Shown: positions 1 through 8,461 of the stretch, piece after piece
How positions within the stretch are numbered: position 1 is the stretch's first letter
How the letters are laid out: each line of letters opens with the position of its first letter
Assembly (NCBI RefSeq): GCF_030053155.1
Contig: NZ_CP125640.1
Coordinates: 868,001-932,000, forward strand
DNA: 64,000 nucleotides
Direction: 5' to 3'
Source: Rhizobium sp. BT03
GTDB lineage: Bacteria > Pseudomonadota > Alphaproteobacteria > Rhizobiales > Rhizobiaceae
Position numbers and translations under genes: made by a program
Notes under the pieces: model-generated
Databases searched by the model: none
Seen by the model: the letters and a program-made list of their open reading frames with translations, nothing else
Told to the model about the DNA's origin: nothing

Positions 1-732
1 CAGCATTCCCGGCACTCGGACGTCATGCGGCTTCAAAGAGCCTTCCTTGGTGATCCGCTTGACCTGGGCGATGACGATGCCGCCGTTGTTGCGGGCGGCG
101 AGCGCCTGATCGAGACCGCCGAGATAGGCGCCCTCATGTTCGTATGTCAGGTTGCCGCGCTCATCAGCGGTGGTGGCGCGGATGATGGCGACCTGAGGGA
201 CGATCGAGGGGAAGAACAGCCAGTCGTCGCCCTCGAAGCTGACGCGCTTGACCACCTGCTGCTCCGAAGCCAGCTCGTTCATCGCGCAGCCCTGCCGCCG
301 GGGGTCGACGAATGTGTCGACGCCGATCTTGGTCAGCACGCCCGGCCGCTTGGCGGCGGCTTCGCGATGGATGTCGAACAGGATGCCAGAGGGAATGTTG
401 TAGGCCGGGATCTCGTTGTTGGTGATCATCTGCCAGATCAGCGGCGGCTCGGACGATGACGGTCCCGACGGGTAGGAGCCGCCGATGATACGTTTCAGCA
501 GGCCCTTCCTGGCAATATGGTCGATGCCCTTAATACCGCTCATGTCGCCGGCAGCGATCGGATGAAGGGTTGTCAAATCACGGGGATGGCCGGTCGCCTC
601 GAAACGCTCGCCGATCGCCTTCAGCATGAGGTCCGGGCAACCGAGACCGCTCGAAGACGATACCGTCACGACGGCGCCATCCGGGATCAGCGCCGCCGCT
701 TCGGCCGGGGTGAGATGCTTCTTCATGGGCAT
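1..732 (-). CDS. Acyl-CoA:acetate/3-ketoacid CoA-transferase, N-terminal part (cut by window edge)
   Basis: The enzyme should move CoA between acyl-CoA and a free carboxylic acid (acetate or a 3-keto acid) in the cytoplasm, as in family I CoA-transferases such as YdiF and propionate CoA-transferase. The visible N-terminal ~244 residues begin MPMKKHLTPAEAAALIPDGA and include the stretch GNLTYEHEGAYLGGLDQALA followed by NNGGIVIAQVKRI, typical of the alpha-like half. The catalytic glutamate lies further on, outside the window. The start ATG overlaps the stop of the upstream LacI gene (TAATG), so translation is probably coupled; a second ATG two codons later is possible. Substrate cannot be told from this part. 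The family call is fairly firm, the substrate is open. Confidence 0.85.
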   Translation of the reverse strand, partial: MPMKKHLTPAEAAALIPDGAVVTVSSSSGLGCPDLMLKAIGERFEATGHPRDLTTLHPIAAGDMSGIKGIDHIARKGLLKRIIGGSYPSGPSSSEPPLIWQMITNNEIPAYNIPSGILFDIHREAAAKRPGVLTKIGVDTFVDPRRQGCAMNELASEQQVVKRVSFEGDDWLFFPSIVPQVAIIRATTADERGNLTYEHEGAYLGGLDQALAARNNGGIVIAQVKRITKEGSLKPHDVRVPGML

Positions 733-1805
733 TACTCAGCGTCCTGTTTTGATTTTACGCTCTTGCCGGTCTTCGACGGCGGGGCCCTGCCGGCGCCGCA
801 GCTTTCGCGAACGACCAGCCGAACGGCCGTCGTCACCGTCTCCGCTTCGGCCTTGCCCGCATTGATCTGCTTGAGCAGCATCTGCGCGCCGCGACGCCCG
901 ATGCCCTGCGGGTCGACCGAGACCGTCGTCAGCGCCGGGACCGCTGCCTGGGCCTCGATGACATCGTCGAAGCCCACCACGGCGAAGTCGGCACCCGGCT
1001 CCAGCCGGCGCGCGCGCAACCCGTCGCAAACGCCGAACGCCACCGCATCGTTGAAGCAGACGGCCGCGGTCGGCCGGCGGCCGAGCGCAATCGCTTTTCC
1101 GATCGCCTCTACCCCGCCGGCCCGCGACGGAGCGGACGCGATGATGAGTTCTTCGTGATAGTCGAGCCCGGCTGCCTCAACGCCGCTTCGGTAGCCGGCA
1201 AGCCTGTCGTCGAAGACGGCGGTGTCCGGAAAGCCGCCGAGAAAAGCGATGCGCTTGTGACCGAGGCCCGCCAGATGCTTGACCGCGGACATCATGCCGG
1301 CCTGGTTGTCGGAAACGATCGACGAGACCTTGGCGCCGGGCAGGTTTCGAACGACGACCACGACCGGAATCCCAGCTGCAACGAGCGGCTTGAAATCCGC
1401 GGCATCGGTGGCGCGGGCCGGCGAGACGATGAGACCGGAAATGCCGTGCTCACGCATCGATGCGACAACCTCACGCTGCCGGTCGATGCTCTCGCCGGTG
1501 TTCGACAGGAACTGCACGAAGCCGGCCGACTGAACGACCATATCGACGCCGACCGCCAACTCCGCAAAGAAGCTGTTCGTCAGATCGTTGACGACAACTC
1601 CGACAATCTTCGATTTCGCACCGGCTTGGCGAAGATTGGCGGCGCCGCGATTATAGACATAGCCGAGTTCGCGCATCACGGCATTGACCTTGGAGCGCGT
1701 GCCCTCATTGACCAGAGAGGAGCCCTGCAGCACCAGCGACACCGTCGACTTGGAGACGCCGGCGGCCTTCGCGATATCAATGACGGTTACCCGCGCCTTT
1801 GTCAT
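732..1805 (-). CDS. LacI-family transcriptional regulator
   Basis: A 357-residue repressor-type regulator. Residues 1-60 hold the LacI helix-turn-helix and hinge (VTVIDIAKAAGVSKSTVSLV, then VNAVMRELGYVYNRGAANLR), and the rest is a periplasmic-binding-protein-like sensor domain ending in the usual GRRGAQMLLKQI region. The start at 1805 is chosen because GGAGAGG lies just upstream and because it begins right before the DNA-binding domain; an in-frame start at 1886 would add 27 residues that do not look like the family and would run across the operator. It overlaps the downstream CoA-transferase gene by one base, so the two form an operon. Two matching palindromes upstream suggest autoregulation. 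The ligand is unknown. Confidence 0.93.
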   Translation of the reverse strand: MTKARVTVIDIAKAAGVSKSTVSLVLQGSSLVNEGTRSKVNAVMRELGYVYNRGAANLRQAGAKSKIVGVVVNDLTNSFFAELAVGVDMVVQSAGFVQFLSNTGESIDRQREVVASMREHGISGLIVSPARATDAADFKPLVAAGIPVVVVVRNLPGAKVSSIVSDNQAGMMSAVKHLAGLGHKRIAFLGGFPDTAVFDDRLAGYRSGVEAAGLDYHEELIIASAPSRAGGVEAIGKAIALGRRPTAAVCFNDAVAFGVCDGLRARRLEPGADFAVVGFDDVIEAQAAVPALTTVSVDPQGIGRRGAQMLLKQINAGKAEAETVTTAVRLVVRESCGAGRAPPSKTGKSVKSKQDAE

Positions 1806-1841
1806 TTCCCTCTCCGACAACGTCGATTTCTGGATCAATAT

Positions 1842-1855
1842 TTGGAACGTTCCAA
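1842..1855. promoter_or_regulatory. LacI-type operator 1 (proximal)
   Basis: Perfect 14-bp palindrome TTGGAACGTTCCAA with the central CG common in LacI-family operators, 36 bp upstream of the regulator start codon. Its position fits autorepression of the lacI-like/CoA-transferase operon. Confidence 0.75.
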
Positions 1856-1947
1856 TTATGTCAAGAGAGATTTGCATACCCGCCATTCAATCCCACATTT
1901 TCCGCGAGTTTCTCGGCGACCTACGCAGCAATGAAGCGCTTATAAAA

Positions 1948-1961
1948 TTGGAACGTTCTAA
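1948..1961. promoter_or_regulatory. LacI-type operator 2 (distal)
   Basis: Near-perfect second copy, TTGGAACGTTCTAA, differing from operator 1 at one position. The centres of the two sites are 106 bp apart, close to ten helical turns, which would put them on the same face of the DNA and suits a looped tetramer. It could also act on the divergent lepB-like gene 186 bp to its right. Confidence 0.7.
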
Positions 1962-2147
1962 ATTTGAGCCGAGATCAAGGGACATCTCCCGATATTCTCG
2001 GGCAAGAGAGAGCTACATTTTTCTGCGGTAGAACACGGTCAATCCAGGGCTGGTATTTTTCAGGACATCGACTACAAGTCGAAATGAGGCGCCAATCAAA
2101 GAGTGATCGTGACCTGAGTATATTCGCCAAACCTATTGAGATATTTT

Positions 2148-3089
2148 ATGCAAATTTTTAGAGCTTTTCGCGCTCGTCGTCCCATTTGCGCAGCGACGTT
2201 GGGCCTTCTATTCGGCCCGGATTTGGTCATGGCTTATCTCGGGCGCGGCTGGAATGCCATCGCTTACTCTATCGGCGGCGTCGGCATCCTGATCGGTCAA
2301 CTCTGGTTGTCTGGCGCTCCTTCGACCGCTGCTTTTGGGTATTTGCTGATCTTTGCCTGGCATCTGATCGGCCTGCTGCATGGCTATCGCACGGCAAAGA
2401 GGATGCCAGCAGAGACCATGTTTCCTTGGTACTCGCGGTGGTATAGTCTTTTTCTGATCTTTTTGGTCGCACCCTTGGCCTTGGCGATGCTGCTTCGAAG
2501 TCTGCTCTTTCAGCCATTCACGATACCGGCGAGTTCCATGCTGCCTAACTTGCGGAGCGGCGACTACATGTTCGCGCAAAAATATGTCTATGGATACAGC
2601 CGCTATTCTTTCCCATACGGGCTTGGACCGCGGCATCGTATATTTGGACATGGGCCGGAGCGAGGCGATGTCGTCATGTTTCGCCAGCCGACGGACCCGC
2701 GGATCGATTTCGTGAAACGCGTCGTCGGCCTGCCGGGTGACCGCATTCAGATGAAATCCGGTATTCTCTACTTGAACGGTACCGCAGTCGAGCGCGAGCC
2801 GGCGGGTGATTTGACGTATCAATCAGTGACGGTGCATGCCTTTAAAGAGACGCTGCCATCTGGCCGCAGCTATATGATCGTTGAGCAAGTGGACAACTCT
2901 CGTGGCGACAACACCCGGGAATTCACTGTCCCCGACGGGCATTATTTCGTGCTGGGCGACAATCGCGACAACAGCCTGGATAGCCGCTTCGATATGGGCT
3001 TCGTCCCAGATGACAACATCTATGCGAAGGCAGCGATCGTGCTTTTCAATTCCGAGGATAAATCACGGCAGACCTCGTGGATCCAATAG
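2148..3089 (+). CDS. lepB: Signal peptidase I (S26 family)
   Basis: Membrane serine/lysine protease that removes signal peptides from exported proteins. About 313 residues. The N-terminal ~115 residues are strongly hydrophobic with several membrane segments, more than the two of E. coli LepB. The catalytic serine is in PASSMLPNLRSGDY (Ser130) and the catalytic lysine in RIDFVKRVVGLPGDRI (Lys190); the late box GDNRDNSLDSRF is intact. ATG at 2148 is used as start; a TTG four codons earlier is possible and neither has a strong ribosome binding site. It is probably an extra signal peptidase, because it stands alone here and not beside rnc, where rhizobia commonly carry the main copy; that last point is from general knowledge. 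Confidence 0.9.
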   Translation: MQIFRAFRARRPICAATLGLLFGPDLVMAYLGRGWNAIAYSIGGVGILIGQLWLSGAPSTAAFGYLLIFAWHLIGLLHGYRTAKRMPAETMFPWYSRWYSLFLIFLVAPLALAMLLRSLLFQPFTIPASSMLPNLRSGDYMFAQKYVYGYSRYSFPYGLGPRHRIFGHGPERGDVVMFRQPTDPRIDFVKRVVGLPGDRIQMKSGILYLNGTAVEREPAGDLTYQSVTVHAFKETLPSGRSYMIVEQVDNSRGDNTREFTVPDGHYFVLGDNRDNSLDSRFDMGFVPDDNIYAKAAIVLFNSEDKSRQTSWIQ

Positions 3090-3190
3090 GCTTGAGTGAG
3101 GACGTCGGATCGATAGCCATTAGCGAAACTTTATCGTTTCTGACGAATGCTACGGATACGTGCAACGTGCCAGATCTGAAGCAGGGCCGG

Positions 3191-4726
3191 ATGATGCCAC
3201 ACTCGTTTGAATCCATTCTGGAGAACCTGCCGCAAGGCATCGTTCTCCTTGATCCTGCCGATAGGGTGACTGCGTTCAACTCCCGCACGCTGGATATTCT
3301 CGGGCTGCCGGCTGGAGCCATCGGCAGAGGAATGAAAATCGACGGATTGCCGGGCACCGCCGATTGCCGCGCAGCCGCATGCCGGCAGTCGACGACCGGC
3401 AGGCCGCACACCTCTCAGTTTGCGCTGTCCGACGGACGGATGGTTTCATTGACCTGCGCCCCATCGAAAGAGGGAGGCTGGATCCTCAGCTATGAAGACA
3501 TCTCGACCCTGATCCGCGTCGAAGACAGTCTCACCGAACAACATCACCGGTTCGACGCGGCGCTCCGCAACATGCCGCATGGGCTGTGCATGTTCGATTC
3601 GACGAAGAAGCTGATCCTGTGCAACCCCTCCTACGCACGGATGTACAATCTGCCGGTTTCACTGACGCAGCCCGGGACGCCGCTTGTCGATATCCTGGCC
3701 TATCGCAGCCGCGAGGGAAATGGTCCGGCCGACACCGCGACCTATTTCGATGTGGTGTTCGAAGCGACGGCGCGCGGCGCGGTGGCCAGCCAGAATATCG
3801 TGCTCTCCGACGGCCGCGTCATCAAAATCACCCACAATCCGATGCAGAACGGTGGATACGTCGCCACCCACGAAGACGTCACCAAAACAGTGCGGCTGAC
3901 GGAAGAGCTGCGCCGGCACCACGATCAGCTCGAAACGACGGTGCAGAGCCGCACGGCCGAGGTCGAGCGGCAGGCGCGGGAACTCGAGCGAATGCTTGCG
4001 CAGGAGCGGAACATCAACGAATTGCAGCGGCAGTTCGTGGCAATGGCCTCCCATGAATTCCGCACCCCGCTCGCCATCATCGACGCTGCCGCCCAGCGGC
4101 TGCTGCGCAAAAGAGGAGCAGTCGAGCCCGAATTCTTAAGCGACAAGGTCGATCAGATCCGCGCATCGGTGAACCGGATAGTCGATCTCATGGAGAGCAT
4201 CCTTTCGGCCGGGCGCCTCGACACCGGCAAGATCGATATCAGCTACGATGCCTGCGCCTTGCGATCATTGATAAGAAGCTGTTGCGAGCGGCAGTCGACG
4301 ATCGCCAAGACGCACAGCTTCGTGTTGGATATCGACGGGCTGCCGGAGTTCATCGATGCCGATCCCCGAACTTTAGCGCAGGTCTTTACCAACCTGCTGT
4401 CCAATGCCGTCAAATACGCGCCCGGAACCTCCGAAATTCGTGTCACGGCATGGCAGGAGACCGGAAACGTCAAAGTTTCGATCAGCGATGACGGGGTGGG
4501 GATCGATCCCGAAGACGTGCCCCGGCTGTTCCAGCGCTATTTTCGTGCCGGAACGTCGACCGGAATTGCCGGGACGGGCATCGGCCTCAACCTGGTGAAG
4601 CAGATCGTCGAACTGCATGACGGCTCGATCGACGTTCGAAGCGCAAGAGGATGCGGCTCGACATTCACCGTAACCCTTCCGATCGAGCGGGCTGGTCACG
4701 CTTCTGCGAGCAGTGACGCTGCCTGA
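3191..4726 (+). CDS. PAS-PAS sensor histidine kinase
   Basis: About 511 residues from the ATG at 3191; a GTG at 3077 overlapping lepB would add 38 residues, and neither start has a convincing ribosome binding site. Two PAS-like domains (about residues 5-112 and 114-234) are followed by a charged coiled coil, then a HisKA domain with phosphoacceptor His288 in MASHEFRTPLAIIDAAAQRL, and an HATPase domain with NLLSNAVKYAP (N box), DDGVGIDPEDVPRLFQRYF (G1/F) and GTGIGLNLVKQIV (G2). No transmembrane segment is seen, so it is probably a cytoplasmic sensor. No response regulator is adjacent, making it an orphan kinase. The signal is unknown. Confidence 0.9.
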   Translation: MMPHSFESILENLPQGIVLLDPADRVTAFNSRTLDILGLPAGAIGRGMKIDGLPGTADCRAAACRQSTTGRPHTSQFALSDGRMVSLTCAPSKEGGWILSYEDISTLIRVEDSLTEQHHRFDAALRNMPHGLCMFDSTKKLILCNPSYARMYNLPVSLTQPGTPLVDILAYRSREGNGPADTATYFDVVFEATARGAVASQNIVLSDGRVIKITHNPMQNGGYVATHEDVTKTVRLTEELRRHHDQLETTVQSRTAEVERQARELERMLAQERNINELQRQFVAMASHEFRTPLAIIDAAAQRLLRKRGAVEPEFLSDKVDQIRASVNRIVDLMESILSAGRLDTGKIDISYDACALRSLIRSCCERQSTIAKTHSFVLDIDGLPEFIDADPRTLAQVFTNLLSNAVKYAPGTSEIRVTAWQETGNVKVSISDDGVGIDPEDVPRLFQRYFRAGTSTGIAGTGIGLNLVKQIVELHDGSIDVRSARGCGSTFTVTLPIERAGHASASSDAA

Positions 4727-4789
4727 TTTTTCAGGATTGCTGTCCCGCATATCTACCCTATCCTTCTCGCTATAGAGGAGGACCATGCC

Positions 4790-5413
4790 ATGGCTTTCAT
4801 TCACACCCCCAATGCATCCGCCAGCGAGAAGACGACGTCGATGTATGCGTCGGCCGAGGCGAATTATGGTTATCTGCCGAACATGTACCGTGCCTTCGGA
4901 CACCGGCCGGAGGTGATGGAGAACTGGGCAGCGCTGCTTTCGAGCATTCGCGGACATATGAGCCTCAGGCGCTATGAGCTGGTGACGCTGGCGGCGGCCA
5001 AGGAGCTGAAATCCTCCTATTGCATGCTGGCGCACGGCTCGGTGCTGCTGCGCGAGGGTTTTACCAGCGACGGGCTGACGGCCGTCGTCAACGAGACGGA
5101 GAAAGCGCCGATCGATGCCGGCGAACGGGCAATCATGGCCTTTGCCGCCAAGGTGGCGCGCGACGCGACGTCGGTCACCCAGCAGGATATAGACGGGCTG
5201 AAGAAACACGGGCTGAGTGACGCCGAGGTCTTCGACGTCACGGCCGCGGCAGCGGCCCGGTGTTTCTTCTCGAAAATGCTGGATGCGCTGGGCGCCGCAC
5301 CCGACCACGCCTATATCGAGCGGCTGGAGCCGAATATCAGAAAGGCGCTCAGCGTCGGCCGGGAAGTCGAACGGCCTCTGGCGCCGTCACCGTCGCGCGG
5401 CACATCGCAATGA
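4790..5413 (+). CDS. Carboxymuconolactone decarboxylase / AhpD-like family protein
   Basis: A 207-residue protein of the peroxidase-related AhpD-like group. The family signature is present as ELKSSYCMLAHGSVLL: the second cysteine and the histidine of CxxC..H are kept, but the first cysteine is serine (SSYC). Without the pair, a classic disulfide-based peroxidase cycle is doubtful. GAGGAGGA lies seven bases before the ATG, which fixes the start. It follows the histidine kinase at a 63-bp distance on the same strand and converges with the hydrolase gene to its right. An inverted repeat (CCCGCAG at 5443, CTGCGGG at 5458) between the two genes may stop transcription. Substrate unknown. Confidence 0.85.
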   Translation: MAFIHTPNASASEKTTSMYASAEANYGYLPNMYRAFGHRPEVMENWAALLSSIRGHMSLRRYELVTLAAAKELKSSYCMLAHGSVLLREGFTSDGLTAVVNETEKAPIDAGERAIMAFAAKVARDATSVTQQDIDGLKKHGLSDAEVFDVTAAAAARCFFSKMLDALGAAPDHAYIERLEPNIRKALSVGREVERPLAPSPSRGTSQ

Positions 5414-5467
5414 TGCGGATCCCGAGGACGTGAGCTCCCTGCCCCGCAGCCCTACTCCTGCGGGCCT

Positions 5468-6511
5468 CTATTCTTCCGGCTTGTCGGCAAAATGCCGGAT
5501 CGCAAACTCGGCGATATTCTGGCTCGACCGATCGGCATCGTCGAGCAGCGAGGGAAACAGCTGCCACTGATGCGGCATGCCGGGCCAGATCTCGGTGGTG
5601 ACGTCCACGCCCGCCTGGCGCGCCTTGTCGGCGAGCCGCAGCGTATCGTCGAGCAGGACCTCGCCGGAACCGACCTGCAGCAGCAGCGGCGGAAAACCGG
5701 TCATATCGGCGTAAAGCGGCGATACCTGGGGATCGGTCGGCGAGCGGCTGCCGAGATAGGCCTTGCGCAAGGTCTCGATCGAGGCGCTTCCGACCAGCGG
5801 ATCGCTATCGGCATTCGATGTCATCGATCCACCGGTCGCGGCGAGATCGGTGATGGGGCTGAGCGCAATGACGGCCGCCGGCAGCGGCTTTGCCGCCTGC
5901 CTCTGCCGCAGCACAGCCTCGAGCGCGATATTGCCGCCGGCGCCGTCTCCCGCCACAACGACATTCTCGGCGCGGTAACCGTTGTCGAGAAGCCAGCGAT
6001 AGGCCGTCAGCGCGTCGTTGATCTGGGCGGGATAGGTATATTCGGGCATCAGCCGATACTCGATCAGAAGCACGTCGCTGGATGCGGCCTTGGCGAGCGA
6101 GCCGGCAAGCAGGCTGTGCGTGCGGATCGAGCCGCCGGAAAAGCCGCCGCCGTGAATATAGAGGATCACCCTCTGGCCGATCGGGTGATGAAGACGCGCG
6201 GGCCACATCAGTTCGGCATCGACGCCGTCGGCATCGACCTGCCGGACCTGGATGCGGGTCGGCCCCGGCGTCGTTTCCATCAGCGTCCGGAAGGCTGTGC
6301 GCCGCTGCTGCAGGCCATCGGCGCCGGCAAAATGATCCTTCCAGAGGCCGACGAGTTTTTCGACCTGCTCGCGCGAGGCTTGGCTTTGCGGTCCAATGTC
6401 CTTGCCGACCGCCGCCGGGGCCAACAGCATCAGCGCGGCCAATGCCGGCAGCAGACCGCCGAGCCGCTTTGAGGCGCTTCGATTGGCATTTGGCAAAATC
6501 CGACCGTTCAT
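5468..6511 (-). CDS. Exported alpha/beta hydrolase-fold protein (HSL-like) lacking the catalytic serine
   Basis: A 347-residue protein with an N-terminal signal-like segment (about residues 16-36, ending in APAAVGKD) followed by an alpha/beta hydrolase fold of the hormone-sensitive-lipase family. The oxyanion motif HGGGF is at residues 120-124, and the acid and histidine regions appear as VGSGEVLLDD and GMPHQWQLF. The nucleophile elbow, normally GDSAGG, reads GDGAGG with glycine at 190. Read literally, it cannot form an acyl-enzyme and may be a non-catalytic binding protein. GGGAGAGG just before the ATG supports the start. It lies next to another exported hydrolase on the same strand. Confidence 0.88.
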   Translation of the reverse strand: MNGRILPNANRSASKRLGGLLPALAALMLLAPAAVGKDIGPQSQASREQVEKLVGLWKDHFAGADGLQQRRTAFRTLMETTPGPTRIQVRQVDADGVDAELMWPARLHHPIGQRVILYIHGGGFSGGSIRTHSLLAGSLAKAASSDVLLIEYRLMPEYTYPAQINDALTAYRWLLDNGYRAENVVVAGDGAGGNIALEAVLRQRQAAKPLPAAVIALSPITDLAATGGSMTSNADSDPLVGSASIETLRKAYLGSRSPTDPQVSPLYADMTGFPPLLLQVGSGEVLLDDTLRLADKARQAGVDVTTEIWPGMPHQWQLFPSLLDDADRSSQNIAEFAIRHFADKPEE

Positions 6512-6734
6512 CGACCTCTCCCAATGATGCTGGCCATGGCGGCCATCGCAGCATCATTGGCCAGTTCGCGCACAGGAGTCAAAAGGGTGAAGGATGTGAA
6601 TCCTGCGCTTTTCACTCGGCTCTCATCGCGTCGATGACCGCCTTGAAGCCCACCGATATGGCGGATTTCGGGATGCGGCGGCATCATGATGACGGCGGGA
6701 GCCAAAGCAGCCGGAAGAAACCCGGCCGCTTCGC

Positions 6735-7682
6735 TTATTTTCCGATTTGCTCGGCCCAGGTCGGCGCCTTGCCGCCGCCGTCGAGGAAAGTCGTTGCCAC
6801 ATTGGCCATGAGCGGCGAAGCGAAGGTCTCGTAGTGGGTGAGATCGGGCAGGATCGCCAGCCGGTTCTTCGACATGTTCTCCCGCATCCAGCCGGCGTCG
6901 CGCAGGCCGCCGCCGAGCTTGTGGTAGAAATCGACCATATGCTCGGGGCGGATCATGTCGGCATCGCCATAGATCAGCATCACCGGCATGGTGAGCTTGG
7001 CGACGGCATCGCCATAATCCTTGGGTTCGCGCATCAGCGCACCCATGGCGTCGAGCAGCTTCGGAAATTCGGAAACGTCGGGCGCCACCGCCTTGTAGGA
7101 GAGGAACATCGGCGTGTCCTTCATCATCTCCGCCATGCCGGCGCCGACGGCGGCCTGCTGCGGCAGCATCTCCGGGAAGAAGCCGTTCTGCGCATAGGGC
7201 GCCGACAGGATCACCAGCCGGCGCACCTGGTCAGGCGCGTTGGCCGCCATGTTCAGCGCCACGCCGCCGCCGAAGGAATAGCCGAAGACGTCGAGCCTGT
7301 CGTAACCGAGCTGCTTCACCAGGATCGCAAGATCGGCGCCGATTGCCGCAAGCTCGATCGGCCGATTGCCGAGGGGCGTGCGGCCATGCCCCTGCAGGTC
7401 GACGGCGATCACCTGGCGGTGATCCGTGAAGATGGGCATGACAGGCTCGAACATCTCGATCTGCCCGAGGCCGCCGTGAAGCAGCAGCAGTGGCTCGCCC
7501 TCGCCGCGGATCTCGTAATAATAATCGATGCCGTTGACCGGCAGACTTCCCTTCCTGACGATCGGCGCAATGGCCTTGTCATCCTCGATAACTGGCGCAG
7601 CGCCGCCCGCGGCCGAGATATCCGGCGCGGCCAGGAAGGCAGCGGCCGTTGCGATCATCGAAATCAGCGTCATCTTCGACAT
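6735..7682 (-). CDS. Exported alpha/beta hydrolase
   Basis: A 315-residue hydrolase with an N-terminal signal peptide (SKMTLISMIATAAAFLAAPD, cleavage near ISAAGGA). The fold motifs are complete: LLLLHGGLG (oxyanion region), GYSFGGG (nucleophile serine), IYGDAD (acid) and LTHYE (histidine). It resembles epoxide-hydrolase/haloperoxidase-like and carboxylesterase-like hydrolases; the substrate cannot be predicted. The start at 7682 is preferred because GGAG sits six bases ahead; ATG at 7694 and an upstream in-frame ATG at 7742 are alternatives with poorer signals and would displace the signal peptide from the N-terminus. Confidence 0.88.
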   Translation of the reverse strand: MSKMTLISMIATAAAFLAAPDISAAGGAAPVIEDDKAIAPIVRKGSLPVNGIDYYYEIRGEGEPLLLLHGGLGQIEMFEPVMPIFTDHRQVIAVDLQGHGRTPLGNRPIELAAIGADLAILVKQLGYDRLDVFGYSFGGGVALNMAANAPDQVRRLVILSAPYAQNGFFPEMLPQQAAVGAGMAEMMKDTPMFLSYKAVAPDVSEFPKLLDAMGALMREPKDYGDAVAKLTMPVMLIYGDADMIRPEHMVDFYHKLGGGLRDAGWMRENMSKNRLAILPDLTHYETFASPLMANVATTFLDGGGKAPTWAEQIGK

Positions 7683-7865
7683 GTCCTGCTCCATCTGTGC
7701 ATCGATACCGCAAGGACGGTGGCGGTCATCGTTTTCCGACACTGTGCATCGAAATTTCTGATACCGGCCTCTTATGCCTTTCCTATATTTTGGCCCCTCG
7801 CCGCGAATGGATTTCCTACGGCGGCCGGCAGTAGACTCTCGCTGTCATTGCGAAGGTCAAATGCC

Positions 7866-8024
7866 ATGCGAAACATCATCTCCGCCGCCTTCCACCCTCT
7901 TCGCCCACACAGGGCCACGCGCGGCAGCCGGCGGATGCGCGAGAAGCGCACTGCCTGGGCGCTGATCGTCTTCAGCATTCTGCTTGCCTGCGTCGAACTT
8001 TACATCGTTTACGCTGCGCTCTGA
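7866..8024 (+). CDS. Small single-pass membrane protein, function unknown
   Basis: A 52-codon frame beginning MRNIISAAFHPLRP and ending with a hydrophobic stretch WALIVFSILLACVELYIVYA right before the stop. The arginine-rich N-terminal half followed by one C-terminal membrane segment suggests a tail-anchored topology. GAAGG lies about ten bases upstream of the ATG. It sits alone between a minus-strand hydrolase and the DUF1883 gene. No family is recognised. Confidence 0.55.
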   Translation: MRNIISAAFHPLRPHRATRGSRRMREKRTAWALIVFSILLACVELYIVYAAL

Positions 8025-8149
8025 GCCCGTCCACGCGCAGTTTCCGCGGAGCGCAAAACGCAGACGGGCCGAACGGCCGATTTCCAACTTTTCTTTAACC
8101 GGCGTGCTGGTAAAATCTCGGCGCAGAGACTTCAGACACCACGAGACCG

Positions 8150-8461
8150 ATGCCGAAACCGAATTTCCGCTTCACCCATTACGATCTTAAGGAACAACGC
8201 GCCGGAACGATCGTCGAGGTGTCGTTGAATGCGGTGAACAATGTGCGGCTGATGACGGCGCCGAACTTCCAGCGCTTCACCGAGGTTCTCGATTTCAAAT
8301 ATATCGGCGGGGTGGCGCGCAAATCGCCGGTCAAGCTCGCTGTTCCGGAAAGCGGTCACTGGCATGTCGTCGTCGATATGGAAGGTCATCACGGACTGGC
8401 GGAATCCGCCGTCAAGGTGATCGCCGCACCAGCCAATCAGAAAACGCCGCGCCCCTCCTGA
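8150..8461 (+). CDS. DUF1883 domain protein
   Basis: A 103-residue soluble protein, MPKPNFRFTHYDLKEQRAGT onward, that matches the small DUF1883 family by its pattern: a beta-rich body with the segments LDFKYIGGVARKSPVKL and GHWHVVVDMEGHHGL. The histidine-rich HWHVVVDMEGHH could bind a metal, but this is a guess. No signal peptide or membrane segment is seen. Function unknown; DUF1883 domains also occur fused to TIR-like domains, which is general family knowledge and not visible here. Confidence 0.8.
   Translation: MPKPNFRFTHYDLKEQRAGTIVEVSLNAVNNVRLMTAPNFQRFTEVLDFKYIGGVARKSPVKLAVPESGHWHVVVDMEGHHGLAESAVKVIAAPANQKTPRPS

Noticed and set aside
1155..1934. Plus-strand frame opposite the LacI regulator
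   Set aside because: The minus-strand gene has a full helix-turn-helix and sensor domain; the plus frame has none.
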